This document shows positions 1 through 12,133 of a DNA stretch of 64,000 nt, piece by piece. Numbering within the stretch: the first letter of the stretch is position 1; every line of letters starts with the position of its first letter. The stretch is from Paratinospora sagittata (taxonomy: Eukaryota > Streptophyta > Magnoliopsida > Ranunculales > Menispermaceae): assembly GCA_035771175.1 (NCBI GenBank), contig CM069608.1, positions 7,580,519-7,644,518 of the forward strand, read 5' to 3'. Position numbers and translations under genes: made by a program. The notes under the pieces were generated by a model. The model saw nothing but the letters and a program-made list of their open reading frames with translations. It was not told the DNA's origin and made no database searches.

Positions 1-895
1 ACAACACCAAAAACCCAGATCAACCCTTCCAAATTTATTAATAGAAATATTCATTTCCACAACATTCTCCATTTCATGGTTCTTTGACAAGAAACACTTC
101 TTGTAACTTGACAACTAATCTCATACGTGAAATAAAGTATTCCATAATCATGTAATGCTACAATGAAAAACTTGCTAAGACTTACCTTGAGATTGTGTTA
201 TGAACAATGGGATCATTCTTAAAACTATGTCCACCTTGCATTTGGATACATATCAACTGAACTCAACTAAGCCTTTTTCCAAATCCCAACTAACAGAGTC
301 GGCTAGACGAATTTGTTTCCTCCACTCCACTGCACTCTATCCAAGGGCAAGGGCTGGTCTACCTAGCCTATGGATCTCCAACTGAGTTATAAATAATATT
401 TCAGTGCCAAAAGCACTTTCATCTAGAAAGGTGATTATTAGATAGCATGGAATAGGTATAATCAATGCATAATCAATAAACACCATGTAATTCAATCTGC
501 AATCCCCTTATCCTATTTCCTAATATGCACTCTTTGAGACAACAGCAAAGACCCAAAACAACCCTTCCAAATTTATTAATAGAAATATTCATTTCCATAG
601 CGTTCTCCATTTCATGGTTCTTTGACAAGAAACGCTTCTTGTAACTTGACAACTAATCTCATACATGAAATGGAGTATTCCATAATCATGTAATGCTACG
701 ATGAAAAACTTGCTAAGACTTACCTTGAGATTGTGTTATGAACAATGGGATCATTCTTAAAACTATGTCCACCTTGCATTTGGATACATATCAACTGAAC
801 TCAACTAAGCCTTTTTCCAAATCCCAACTAACATAGTCGGCTAGACGAATTTGTTTCCTCCACTCCACTCTATCCAAGGGCAAGAGCTGGTCTAC
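1..895. repeat. Diverged direct duplication of ~360 bp (copies at ~1-362 and ~540-895)
   Basis: Two copies of the same ~360-bp block lie head to tail, 538 bp apart at their left ends and 533 bp apart at their right ends. The difference includes a 5-bp indel near 331-335. Scattered substitutions separate them. Each copy ends near a stretch reading CAACTAAGCC followed by GTCGGCTA, a wording I recall from dispersed plant repeats. The 177 bp between the copies are unrelated. Short reading frames inside look accidental. No protein family is recognised. The left copy starts at or before base 1, so its true boundary is unknown. Confidence 0.9.
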
Positions 896-3277
896 AGCTC
901 CCCCCCCTCCCCCCTCTCTCTGGTTTGTGATTTGAATATGGTTTGGTGCGTCGAATCGAATCGAAACACTTGAAAACACAAAAAACATGTTTGGTGCGTC
1001 GAATCGAAAAACAATTTTCTATGTTTTACTCATAAAACATGTTTTCGGAAAATGATAACAAATTTACGTTTTTAATTTTCCCTTTTTTTTGTTTGTTTAT
1101 TTGTTTTTTAAGCATGAACCAAACATAGCCTTTAAGAGCCAACCATCTACTCACAATAACTTTGATCCCTAAAAGATGATCTCAACTTCAATGCTAAGTT
1201 CTCCATAAATTCTGAATATCAGCTTTTAAGTTTTAACCCATTGGACTTTAAGAATAATCATATTTCTCATGGCTTTTTAAATTAAAAGTTACAAACTATC
1301 AACATAAATCAATCAAAATTGACCAAGATAGGTCAACATCATAAAATGCCACACATCAAATGTCTGTTAAAAAATATATTATCAACATTTCAATCAATAT
1401 GTCCCCATGTGTTAATATGGCAAGGTACAACCTCGGTTATTAAATGACCTTATGCCAACAAGCCCACCAACCAGAGATGAAAATTGAAAAATTTGCATAA
1501 CATATATCACTACCCAAGAAACTGGATGCTTTAAATGATCTCAACCATATATTATTACTAGAGCCAATTGATATTGAAATTTGGAACCTAGCTTAAAAAA
1601 CAAAACAATATAAACTTCAGCTTACAAATTCCCAATATCAACTTCTTGGATAGTCCTTGTAATAAATTGAGAGCAAAAAAATTTCTTGTATTTATTTGAT
1701 CTCCTAATGATTAAGTGTATTTTTTATCTTCTCCTTTTACCACATAATTGTATCAATTTTTTTCTTTCATGGACTCAAGTTCAACAAAGAGCAAAAACAA
1801 TCACAGATAGAAATGGCCAAAACATACCAATTAAAAAGGAGTGAAAACTTTTTAGGTATTTACGCTCCATTATTTATCAAGAATGTGAAATAAAAGATGA
1901 GGACAACCATAGAAATATAGAATAAAAGCAATTTGGATCAAGTGGATGGCAACACATGCTTAAGTTACAATGCAAGGTGCACCTCAAGTACCTTGACCAC
2001 GTCTGAGTGCGGCATAATTCACAACTACTTGGAAACGTCCCTCCCAATATGCGACTAAGTTCTTAACTAATGAAAACATCTTCTAACATATGTTGTAGAG
2101 TTTTGCGGCTTATTATACATCTAATATGATGATTTTGCTATTTGATACCACTTTGAACCATGATTGTCAGAATCTTGATTTGAACCTATGAATCTTACGA
2201 TTCATGATCCAATTCAAGGAAATTGATTCAAATCCTAAAGATAAATCCCAATGCTACTAAATCTAATAGAAAATCATAAAAAATAGTATAATCTTACGAT
2301 TCAAGCAATTCACAAGAATTTTATTAGAAGTAAAAAAAAAGTATGAATTTTGTATATCATAGACTTAAACTATTGTGCTTAAACTTTAAAATTGAAGAAC
2401 TTAATAGTTAATATGTATCATGCCATTTTAAGAAACATATAATTACTTAGTAGGACTTTAAGGCATAATCTGTAACCATTTAACCTAGATAATTTGTTTT
2501 ATTTGTAAGCTAATTTTATGAGAATGGGTTTTTAAACGAAAAATCAATTTTAGAAATTAGTTCTCCTACAAATCATACCCAAGAGAATGATTATATAGAA
2601 AAAAACAAAACGGACCAAACGAAGTAGTTAACCAGATTCAATTAAATCCAATTTCTTTACAAATATTGGCTTAAAGATGTGTTTTATACACGATTCGTGC
2701 AATGTAATGAAAGCTTAAAAGTCATTGATTGAATGTTACCACATCCTCTCATTTTAATCTTATGTTTTCGACAACTCAACATGCTATGGAAATATTTAGG
2801 CTATCAACCATGCCTAGCTGATTCCCAAGTAACACCCTCACGACATACCTTTCATTCAAAAGAAGCATTCCCTTTATTTCATTTGGTTCTATGTATGCTC
2901 AAGGACATTCTTTTTTCTTTTTTTTTTGGCACAAGAGATGCATGTCCATTTCATCATTTCACCTATGATTATCAATTCCCATCCTATCTCTCTTTTATAT
3001 TTCCTTCTTCTTCTTTTTTCTCTTAGAGGTGTCAATCACTGCAGAAAGTAATCTTTCTTCTTCTATCTTCTCACACAGAAAGAGTTAAGCATCAAGCTCT
3101 TCTCTTTCTCTTGTTCACATCTTAATTTTCTTCACTTTTTCAACTAATCTTTTAGGATTTTTTTTAAGTTACTTCTCTACTAATCATTACATGGTAGAAT
3201 TTCATAAAAAGGCCCAACAAATGGATGGTATAATTTCAGAAAAGTCGTGTTCGTCAATATTTTCTTCAGTTTTTATT
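896..3277. other. AT-rich stretch without a recognisable gene
   Basis: There is a C-rich run at about 899-914 and a 20-bp direct repeat (941-960 and 989-1008, beginning GTTTGGTGCG). The rest is AT-rich sequence with pyrimidine tracts near 2910-3020. The frames at 2733-3026 and elsewhere show no family signature. If the PLAC8-type exon at 6050-6155 belongs to a complete gene, this stretch would be part of its long first intron. Confidence 0.6.
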
Positions 3278-3445
3278 AGGGGTGGCAATTTGGCCCGAGG
3301 CCCATGGGCCTAACCCAGCCCGATCCAAACCTTGGCCCGACTACTACAAGGGCCGACCTAGCTAGACCCGACCCGGCCCGGCCTGCTAACCCGATCCAAA
3401 GGCCCGAAAATTGGGCCCAATTATATATATATATAGATTTACTGT

Positions 3446-3448
<3 letters not shown>

Positions 3449-3503
<55 letters not shown>
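3449..3503. repeat. (AT)n microsatellite inside the hAT element
   Basis: About 27 AT dinucleotides run without interruption. The array lies inside the left part of the hAT element and is likely length-variable and hard to assemble. Confidence 0.95.
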
Positions 3504-3505
<2 letters not shown>

Positions 3506-4084
3506 TATATATATGTAAATTGTAATATACTCTTAATACAAAGTTAGACATACACATGTATGTATTTTATAATAAATATAAAATATATATGTTCACGTAA
3601 TTAAGAGTATAAAATCAAAAAAACAAAACATAATTAAAATTGTGTTATATAATTAAAGTATATATAGTATATATAAATATAATACGTACCACATACATAA
3701 TACATTCCGTCAAAAAAATAATATATATATATTAATTATATGTATGTATAGTGATAAAAAATATAATCAAGTGTATTATTACAATTAAGAGTGTATAAAG
3801 TGTGTATAATATATATTTAATTAAGTCAATAGTGTTATTTAATTATGGGTTTATATTTATATATTATATATACATTATTAAGAGTATGTTCAATTAGGTA
3901 TATAATACGAAGAATCCACATACCTAGTTTATTTCTTAATAAAAAAAATAATCTACATGCCTACTCTTTCTTAATAAGAGTATATATAATACATAATTAT
4001 AGTATAAAATGGTAAAAACAAAACATAATTAAGATTTAAGAGTATTATATAATTAGAGAATATATTATACATACACATACACAT

Positions 4085-4595
4085 GCACAGAGCCTAGGCA
4101 GGCTCTGTGCTAGGCAGGCAGTGGGGGTTTGTGCAAATATTTAAAAAGTTTAGGAGGGTCTCTTTAATTTTAAAAAAAAAAACTTAAAAAACATAAACGC
4201 CCCCTTTCTGTAGTAAACCCTCGAATCTTTCTCTCTCTAAGCCTATCCTTTCTATTTGCTTCGACCAAGAAACGTCGTCGAAATCTCCAGCAACCGTCGA
4301 CGACCCTCCGACGATAGATATTTTAGTTTTGTACTTTGAACCTTTTGGATAATATGTATTATGACATGAATTAATGTTTTGTAGACATGATTTTAATTAA
4401 TATGAAGTGTTTTTTATCATTTAATGAAAATTTAACATTTATTATAGAATATAGTTAGATATATATAATTTTGTATATGAACTGTCCAAGGACATGTAAA
4501 TAATTAATTAATTATCTAGGGACCTATAAATAAATATTTTTCTTATCGCTTAGACATCACCTTGGTGCCTTGAAAACACTGTATTACACACTATA
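4085..4595. mobile_element. Possible element nested in the hAT transposon
   Basis: A block of different composition starts near 4085 with an inverted-repeat-like AGAGCCTAGGCAGGCTCT and further CTAGGCAGG copies. It includes a GC-richer part with CTCTCTCT and GTCGTCGA wording at 4195-4320. It ends near a CGCTTAGACATCACCTTGGTGCC-like segment at 4549-4571. The contrast with the surrounding AT-rich hAT interior suggests a nested insertion or captured sequence. No clean target duplication was found, so the borders and the class are uncertain. Confidence 0.3.
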
Positions 4596-6049
4596 TATAT
4601 AATTAAGGTTTACAACATGAAAGAAAAAAAAAACATAATTAAGAGTATTTAAAGTGTGTGTAATAAGAAAAACACAATAGTCAAGAATGTTATATACTTA
4701 TATATAATTAAGTGTTTATATTTGTATTGTATATACATAATTAAAAATATATTCAATTAAGTATATAATACGAAAAAAGAGTACATATAATTTTTTTATT
4801 ACGAAAAGAGTACATTTAATTAATTAAAAATACATCTATGCATTTCAACTTTGGTAAGTATGCTCTCTAAATTTTTTTTTACCGAATATACTTTACTAAG
4901 TATACTCTCTAAAAGTACGTAGTAGGGCTAGATATAAATATATAATGAATTTAACTAAATTATAATAAGGGTTGAGCTAAAATTATGAAAGAAAGAAATA
5001 TATTATTCAACTACATACATAAACTCATTCATTTAGAATAAATTAATACATATTTAAGATAAGTTAAATAAATAATATTTTTAATTTGTATGTTTTATTT
5101 AATTATTTAACTAAAATTTATATTTTAGTGTAACTAATCTAACCTTAAAATATGTATTTGAATACATTAGTAGTCTAAAAGCCCGGTCCAAAGACCCGAT
5201 TTGAAGGCCCGACCCAAAGGCCTGGTCCATATATTTTTTGGGTTGAGTCTGGACCAAGGCTTTTTAATGTTAGTCCGGCCCGGCCCGGCCCAGCCCGAAA
5301 TTTTATAAGGCCCGGCCTGATTATTTATAGGCTAGCAGGGGCAAATAACCCGAATTGCCACCCCTAGTTTTTATCACCATCACTGCCAATCAAAATAATG
5401 TCGGTCGAAAATCATCAGCATAACATTCATATATTTAATTGTCGTCCAGATTTGGTAGTGGAAGAGTTAAAGTTATTATAGATGTGCTATTTACATATAA
5501 TTTTTAAACAGTACAGCTGTCAAAGCAAGCTTCCGTGGACCAAAACAGACAGAAATCTTCAGAAATAAAACATATAAATTGTTTTCTTGAGATGATTCAG
5601 GATGAAGAAAACATAACATCAACAGAGCACCACATCTTCATCAAGAAGCAAGAAACAGAGATGGAAAAACATCGTATATGCACATTTACAAGAAGGATTG
5701 CAAAATTCCCAATTTCAGTCGCTTTCTCCAAGTCAATCCTAACTAGAACTAGTCAACTTTTCTAGATTTTTCATAGGTAATAGATGAACATTGTTAGATC
5801 TCCAAAATTAGACATCATAAGAACGGATCAAATCGTAGATTCACATATACAAGGAAGAATCGCCTATACGAAACTCGCAAATCAGTTGAAAAAAAATTGA
5901 ATAGCAAAGAAAATAAATTAAAAGTTACCACCGCAACGCCAAACAACAATCTGCAAATTAACCGCAGCACAAGATAGTCTCCATCAGAATTCGCATCAAA
6001 ATAAAATGAACCACAAAGAAACACAAAAATCTAACTCGACTACACTTAC

Positions 6050-6155
6050 AGGCAGGATCGGCTCTGATAGAGTTCGTGAGATCAGTGTGCCATAGATTCC
6101 GGTAGTTCTGCCGCGTCCTCATCTTGTCCATATGTTCTTGCGACGCCATCGACAT
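6050..6155 (-). CDS. First coding exon of a PLAC8-family (cysteine-rich membrane) protein; rest of gene not seen
   Basis: The minus-strand exon encodes 35 residues starting MSMASQEHMDKM and containing RQNYRNLWHTDL, followed by a good donor (CCT|GTAAGT, intron starting at 6049). This matches, from memory, the N-terminus of the plant PLAC8-type proteins of the Arabidopsis At1g11380/At4g23470 group. In those proteins the next exon brings the cysteine-rich CCGPC-like core and membrane segments. A second ATG six bases downstream (6149) is an alternative start. No exon encoding the cysteine-rich part is visible between 1 and 6049. Either the first intron is longer than 6 kb and swollen by the hAT insertion, with the remaining exons outside the window, or the gene is a 5' fragment. 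The leader upstream looks like a normal plant 5'-UTR, which favours a once-functional gene. Confidence 0.7.
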
Positions 6156-6360
6156 TTTTTGTGATCCCGCGTACGGAACCTTACCACAGAAACAAATATC
6201 ACGAAGAAACCAAAACCCTAACTCTTTCTATTCAGATCTATGGTTACAAATATAGAAAAACCTCTTCAGGTTTAGATCAAAACTCGGAAGCTTCTCTAGC
6301 AAGTCAGGAAGGTGAGTGCGAAATAAGAGAAAAAACAGGAAGGTGAATGCGAAATAACCC
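6156..6360 (-). promoter_or_regulatory. 5' leader/proximal promoter of the PLAC8-type gene with a telo-box
   Basis: Upstream of the ATG (higher coordinates) the sequence is less AT-rich than beyond 6360. It contains AAACCCTA at 6213-6220, the telo-box commonly found near start sites of broadly expressed plant genes. The transcription start itself cannot be placed. Confidence 0.4.
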
Positions 6361-6936
6361 AAAAAAAAAAATTAAAGCTTGAAGACTCTAAAATAAAAAA
6401 TAAAAAATAAAAACTCAAGACTAAGGACATGAATTTTCTTTAAAAAAAAAAATTGTTATCTCATGACTTATTTTTTTACGTGACACAAATAAATATTAGA
6501 TAAGTATTTAAGTTAAAAAATATTTTTAAATATTTTTAACCAGGTGTCAAATTTTTTTATTTATTTTTTCAAATTTTTTTTTATTCTTTGTAAAAAATAA
6601 TATATATAATATTTTTTTTAAAAATAAAGAACATATTTTTTTAATTAATAAAATATAATTTTTTTTGTATTTAATTTGTTACTTTCTTTTCAAATTATTT
6701 TAAAATAAATTTATAGTTTAAATTTTTTTTTAAAATAAAACAGATCAATTAATATTTTAAAAATAAAAGAATTTTAACTTAAAAGTTTATAATTTTTATT
6801 TATTCTTTTTACTTAATTAAATTTATTTAATTAAAGGGTAAATAAGTAATAAAAGTTATAATACAAAATTTTTATTCTTATATTTTTTAAGTATATATTA
6901 TGTTTTAATTAAAAATTTTAAAATAAATAGTAAATA

Positions 6937-6984
<48 letters not shown>

Positions 6985-9955
6985 AAAAATATCTTTACAT
7001 TAAGAACTTTTATTCTTTTAATAGTAAAATACTTAGTTTTTATTATTTAAAAAAAGTTAAAATTAAAAATTAAAAATTAAAAATACAGTGTTCAAAAGCT
7101 GTTCAATTTAATATCTTAAAATTTATTAATTATAATATTTTTTTGTAAGGTAATTTTTTTTATATTTTAAAAAAATAAAAATAAAGGATAATGTATTATT
7201 TTTTAAAAGAAAAAGATGTAGAAATAAAAGAAAAAGACGAGACAGGAGTTTTGTCTTTTTACTTTTTATTTTACCTCAATTTTATTTTTATATTTGTGTC
7301 AATTGCTTTTTATTTTATTTTTTGGATCAAATAAAATAATTTATTTACTAAGTCAATAATAAATAATTGTTCAACAAATTCTTTGAAAGTAAATGGTCAG
7401 ATTGACAACTTCAATTTTTTGTTGCCACCTTAGCTTAATAGTAAAAGATGATAGTTGTATTAGAGATGTCTATTATAATTAAATGTCTATTTATTTTAAA
7501 TAATATTAAATTTTTTTATAATTCATATTCATGTTGGAGATGCTTTAAGCTTTCGAGTGTTAGAGCAGTGTAAATTATAAAAATATTATAAATAAACATT
7601 AAGTTAAGATAAAACTATTTACTATCAAGGTAAGGTAAACCATTCAATTTATGACACGTCCAAAATAAATTTCTTGATATTATATATTTTAAATGAAAAC
7701 ATCAAAATATATTTATTAACTTAATTATTTATTAAATAATATTTTATGCGACAAGAAAGTAAACATTGATAACAACACCCTTATTTTTTAAATACAATTC
7801 ATTTCTCGAGACGCTCTTACTATCTTTGGATTAAACGAAAAGCCGGGAAAATTATCCAGTACAACGTCCTTAAATGAACTAAAACCATTTGCTACTATCT
7901 TTGGAAGCAATGAAATTATGACACGCCTAGGGAGGAGCTTAGTTTAAAAGGAGATTGAAGTATGTGATCTCCATGTTTCTCGTGGACCAAGACTCACAAT
8001 TGGTTCGTCTTTGCTATTCAGTTTCACTGACATTCTTTTCTGATCTGAAAAGCCCAGCAATCCACGTACTTATAAAAGAATCCGAACTGTTCGAGTATTT
8101 GATGAGTTTCTCGCGGAAGATCTAGCAGTCTTTCAGTAAAGTTGTTATATCGATTTTCGTTAAATATATTCACACGCTCCTCGACTACGGTGAATTCTCG
8201 CATTTATTTTTGGAAAAAATTGGAAAATAAAATCATCTGTTAGATTTAAGGGCCCACAAAAATCTTTCCACTACAAAAAAAAAAAAATCACAAATTTAAA
8301 TTTTTAATACTACCCTCTTGTAATTAGACCAAAAAAACCTTATCTTAATTTTTTTTTTTTAATTTCAATCTTCTTTTTTTTTTTTAATAGAAACAATATA
8401 TATATATATATATATATATGCACCAACTCAAGGAGTATCGGGTCGACCCGAAGGTCTAGAATGCCCCACTAGTCTCCCCACCAGTCATTGACAGCTCTCT
8501 GACAATCCAACCCTAACAGACACCGTTATAAACTACTCGGGTACATTTAAGCTAAGTCACCCCGGACAAGGACACCCTATCTGACTAAAAAATGATGTCA
8601 TCTTAATGACCTACTAACCTTATTCCACCTTCATCTCCTTCCATTATTTTTTCATTTGCAAACCTTTTCACTTTTTTTTTATTCCAAATAACATTTTAAA
8701 GGTATGAGATTCATCTTTGAAAGTTTACAATTATTTTTATTATGTTTACAAGTATATATTTTGTGTGTTTTTACTATGGTGCATGTGAATTTAAAAACTC
8801 TAAGTCAATCTTTTAGGATATACAAAAACTCCATTAATCTATACATTTTCAAAACATTATGAAGAAAGATTCAATTTTAGAAGACGAAGCATAACTTTCT
8901 AAGATTTTTTTTTCTTTTTTTTTTAAGCATTTCGAAAGTTTTTTTTTTAAATTTTTTTTGTCGTGTGGTTCGATCCTACGTGACCGAATCAAATGTTTTA
9001 GGTTCGGTCACCCAAGACCGAACCAATACAGACCCGAGAAGCTCGATTTTGTTGCATGGTATCGAACCACCTATATTTTGGTTTTTTTTCTATGTTTTAC
9101 CTAGATTAATCTCTATTTATGTCTTTGGGATTTTTTTATATTGTTTTCAATGTAATTAGGTTATTTATTGTCTAATTGTAATTTCTTTGTTAATTTTAGG
9201 ATCAAGGCTTTAGTACGCTAGTGGCTCGCTAAAAAAATTTCAATTTTTTGGACTCTTGCTCACTAGCGCACTAGGGAGACCAAATGGTAAGTTGGTGCTC
9301 TCGATCATCGTGGCCAGCGCGCTAGCACAGACGACCATACACGATCTGGTAGCTTTTGTCAGCAGCGACTTTTCTTGATTTTAGTGCGTTAATTCTTTAG
9401 ATTAACTAGGCCAACGGTGTAGAACTCTCACCTCTTCTTCTTGGCATTTCTATATACAAAACATGATGAACAGTTAATTCAATGAATTAAATGTTAAAAA
9501 ATAATTTTTTTGAACTGTTCAATCAGAGATGACAGAACCTAAAACATTAGGTTCAGTTGTCCTCAATCGAACCTATAGCGATCAGTTCGGTATTACAAGT
9601 CTGAACCGATCACAATTCCTTTTCACCTACGCCGGTTTCCTCCCACTTTCGGTGACATTTTTCGAGAATAAAAATACTAAAACATTTGATTTTACGTAAT
9701 CTAAATACAAAATTAATATGATAAAAAAAGAACAAATATCTTCAAATTTAGTGATTTTCACTCTCGAAAACTTCGAATCTCAAATGATACAATGTCACCG
9801 AGCACGAAGCAAAACCACTGGTAATTTTTTTTTTGCTAAAGAGGAGATTATAGCAATGGAGTAAAAGATTTTTGTAGTGATTTAAGGTTTTAAAATTTTG
9901 AAAAAGAATGGAGAGGGAGTTGAAGATGGTGTTTTGAAAATGGTTGAAATGACCA
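6361..9955. other. AT-rich intergenic DNA with microsatellites and small repeat remnants
   Basis: Most of this stretch is A/T homopolymer-rich. There are (TA)n runs at about 6940-6981 and 8397-8420. A GC-richer block at 8421-8600 (CGGGTCGACCCG, GTCACCCCGG) resembles an LTR remnant, but no ends were found. Between 8985 and 9620 there are scattered GGTTCGGT and ACCGAAC motifs in both orientations, as in subterminal regions of DNA transposons; again no ends were defined. No protein-coding gene is supported. Confidence 0.5.
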
Positions 9956-9959
9956 ATAT

Positions 9960-10170
9960 TTAGTTAGTTCGGATGGCTTAACATACGTTTCTCTTAAACG
10001 AGGTCGTGAGTTCAAAACTCCATCATGTATGGAACTACCATTTGTTAGAAGATCTTTACACCTTTGTGGTTGTTAGAAGATCTTTACACCTTTGTGGTCC
10101 AATTCGGATAAAATTCAAGTAGGCCAGTCTCGTTGTAAAAACAAAGGAGGACACCACCTAAGTGCCACTT
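9960..10170 (+). mobile_element. tRNA-derived SINE-like element
   Basis: The 5' part has an A-box-like TAGTTCGGATGGCTTAAC near 9963 and a B-box-like GAGTTCAAAACTCC at about 10009. Their spacing is tRNA-like, and an A-rich tail (AAAAAAATATAAAAAAAA) follows near 10180. A 27-bp unit containing GTTAGAAGATCTTTACACC is tandemly duplicated at about 10044-10098. The arrangement is that of a plant tRNA-derived SINE. Exact ends and target duplication were not resolved. Confidence 0.55.
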
Positions 10171-11904
10171 AATAGTAAAACCAAAAAAATATAAAAAAAA
10201 ATGGTTAAAATGTGAGAGAAAATAAGAACGGTGTTTTGCGAAGTTTAATGGGTAGGGGATAGCAGTCTTTTAAAATTTTGTGGTAGCAATAGAAAGTGGT
10301 AGAAAGAGTGTTTTTTCTGATTTAACTTGCTGCCCCCAAAGACGAAATCAAGAGTAGTGAGGAAATTATAGTGTAATGCCACTCAAGCATTTAATTTTCT
10401 GTATAGCGTCCCACGTTCATTTGCCAAATTTTTTTTGCAATGTAGACACGTGACCGTTTGAGGAGAAGCCACGTTTAGTACTGCAAGGTACTACATAAAG
10501 GTACTACATAAAGGGCCTACATGAAAATTACTCACAAAATCCAAACTCTAGTAACAACAAAGTTTTATTTCTTTGGGAATGCACATAGCTGCACGCTCTG
10601 CTAATGCAGTTATAGTCCCATACCATATCTGGCATGGGCTTTAGGAGAATAAGAATAAGACTTTTTTTCTTTCTTTCTTTTTTCTAAAACAATACAGAGT
10701 ATTTATCATGTTGGATCATACCCATGCAAATAATTTATGATCAATACAAGAAAATACACTTTTTCATGAAAATATATACCTCTAGCACTTTTTCAGTCTA
10801 ATAGAGGGCCATACTTACAATAAATTTGAATTGAATCAGGCTAGACAATAGTAGAGGGCTTGATGAATTGAATCAGGATTCTAGACAATAAGTTACAAGA
10901 TTCACATACAAAATATTAATTTTGTCAGTTTGTTTAATTACTTGGGGGAATCTGGAGCTCATGGCTTTCATCTCCCATTTCAGTCTAGTAGAGGGCCATA
11001 TTTCTTCATATAACAAGCAAAGCACCCCCTTTTTTTTTTTTTCCAACTTCAAGTAAAATAAATTTTAATTTTCTCTTTCCATTTTACTGACTTCAACTTA
11101 AACCAAGAAAATTGTGAGAGCTTATTATTATTATAAGTTTAGTTCCATTTCAAGAAGTAAGTGCATGAAGATGATAGAATGACATCATAGAGCTTAGTAC
11201 ACCTCTCAGAAACAGGTGGGTGTTAGGCAATTAACAGAACTATAAATGAGAAATAACTGATGAGATAGGAGACAGTAAAAGAGATCAGAAATTGTTATCA
11301 ACTTAAAAAGATAAAAAAAACTCAGTACTTTTTACTGTGTATTGCACAAAAGGCAAACCTCAATAGGTATGGCAAAGTGATGACAAGAATATTGCATGCT
11401 CATGAAATAAAAATACTGCTTAAAAAAATGAAATTAGCACTGATCACTGCTGAGCTCTTTTTACATGGCAGAATTAAAGTAATGAAGGTGTCGAGTCCGG
11501 AGGATAGGTCAACCGGAGCTCGGCTCACTGCAGTCTTGTTCTGATGCTGCCTGAAGAAAAAATTGCTATAACACTGGAAGCATACTAAGAAATCAATAGA
11601 ACAGAATCACTTATATAATTGAACAATAAAGAGATGGAAAAAGAAGAATTAAATCGACTTTTGTAATTAAAGAATAAGAAAACTGCATCAATGTTTTTTA
11701 TATAGAAACTAAGCTAGGTACCACCAGAGCCTTAGATACTTGAGATAACTGAAAGAATTCCCCAAGTCTTCTTCTTCTTGATGTATTTCAATGTAGAAAG
11801 ATTCCTTAATATCTGCTATCACATCCCGGCAAATTAGATGCGGGGCAAATATACGTAAGAGCATTCTAGGTTTCAATAGTCTCAAAAGGATTTCACTTTT
11901 CACT
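10171..11904. other. Intergenic DNA downstream of the apyrase gene
   Basis: No clear gene is present. One GC-richer patch at about 11495-11563 on the minus strand follows an acceptor-like TTCTTCAG|GC. It could be an alternative 3' exon of the apyrase transcript or chance, and nothing further supports it. Confidence 0.4.
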
Positions 11905-12133
11905 GAGAAATATAAGAAAGTAAGTATCAGATCACACTATCAAAGAAATCTAGCTCCAAAACTGGTAAAAAAAGGCTTGCTATATGGCACAAAAAGAATT
12001 GCTTGGTTGTACCCGGAAGGCAAAATGCTTTGACTCGGAGTCGTTCTTGTATTTTTCAAGGTCGATACTGTGTGGAGGGAAGAATTAAAGAGGTCGTACC
12101 AGATTTTCTTCACGGTGAATTTCACATATTTAT
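11905..12133 (-). other. Probable 3'-UTR of the APY7-like gene
   Basis: Sequence directly after the TAA of the apyrase coding region is less AT-rich than the flanks, as expected for transcribed 3' sequence. The poly(A) site was not determined. Minus-strand frames here have no family similarity that I recognise. Confidence 0.4.

Larger units (their letters stand above)
3278..5366. mobile_element. Non-autonomous hAT-type DNA transposon, 2089 bp
   Basis: The element has perfect 14-bp terminal inverted repeats (TAGGGGTGGCAATT at 3278-3291 and its reverse complement at 5353-5366). It is flanked by a perfect 8-bp target duplication, GTTTTTAT, at 3270-3277 and 5367-5374. The TAGGGGTG-type end and the 8-bp duplication are hallmarks of the hAT superfamily. 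Both subterminal regions (about 3290-3420 and 5170-5345) are packed with GGCCCG/CGGGCC motifs in both orientations, as expected of transposase-binding subterminal repeats. The interior is very AT-rich, contains an (AT)n array and has no transposase-length reading frame, so it must have been moved by an autonomous relative. The unchanged target duplication points to a fairly recent insertion. Confidence 0.9.

Noticed and set aside
3276..3557. Minus-strand frame with alternating Tyr-Ile residues
   Set aside because: It is a translation of the (AT)n microsatellite and the hAT subterminal repeat, not a protein.
6940..6981. CRISPR-like or other repeat array
   Set aside because: It is a simple (TA)n microsatellite without spacers.
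11940..12125. 61-residue minus-strand frame after the apyrase stop as an extra exon
   Set aside because: It follows the TAA at 12134-12136 directly with no splice signals, so it is more likely 3'-UTR.
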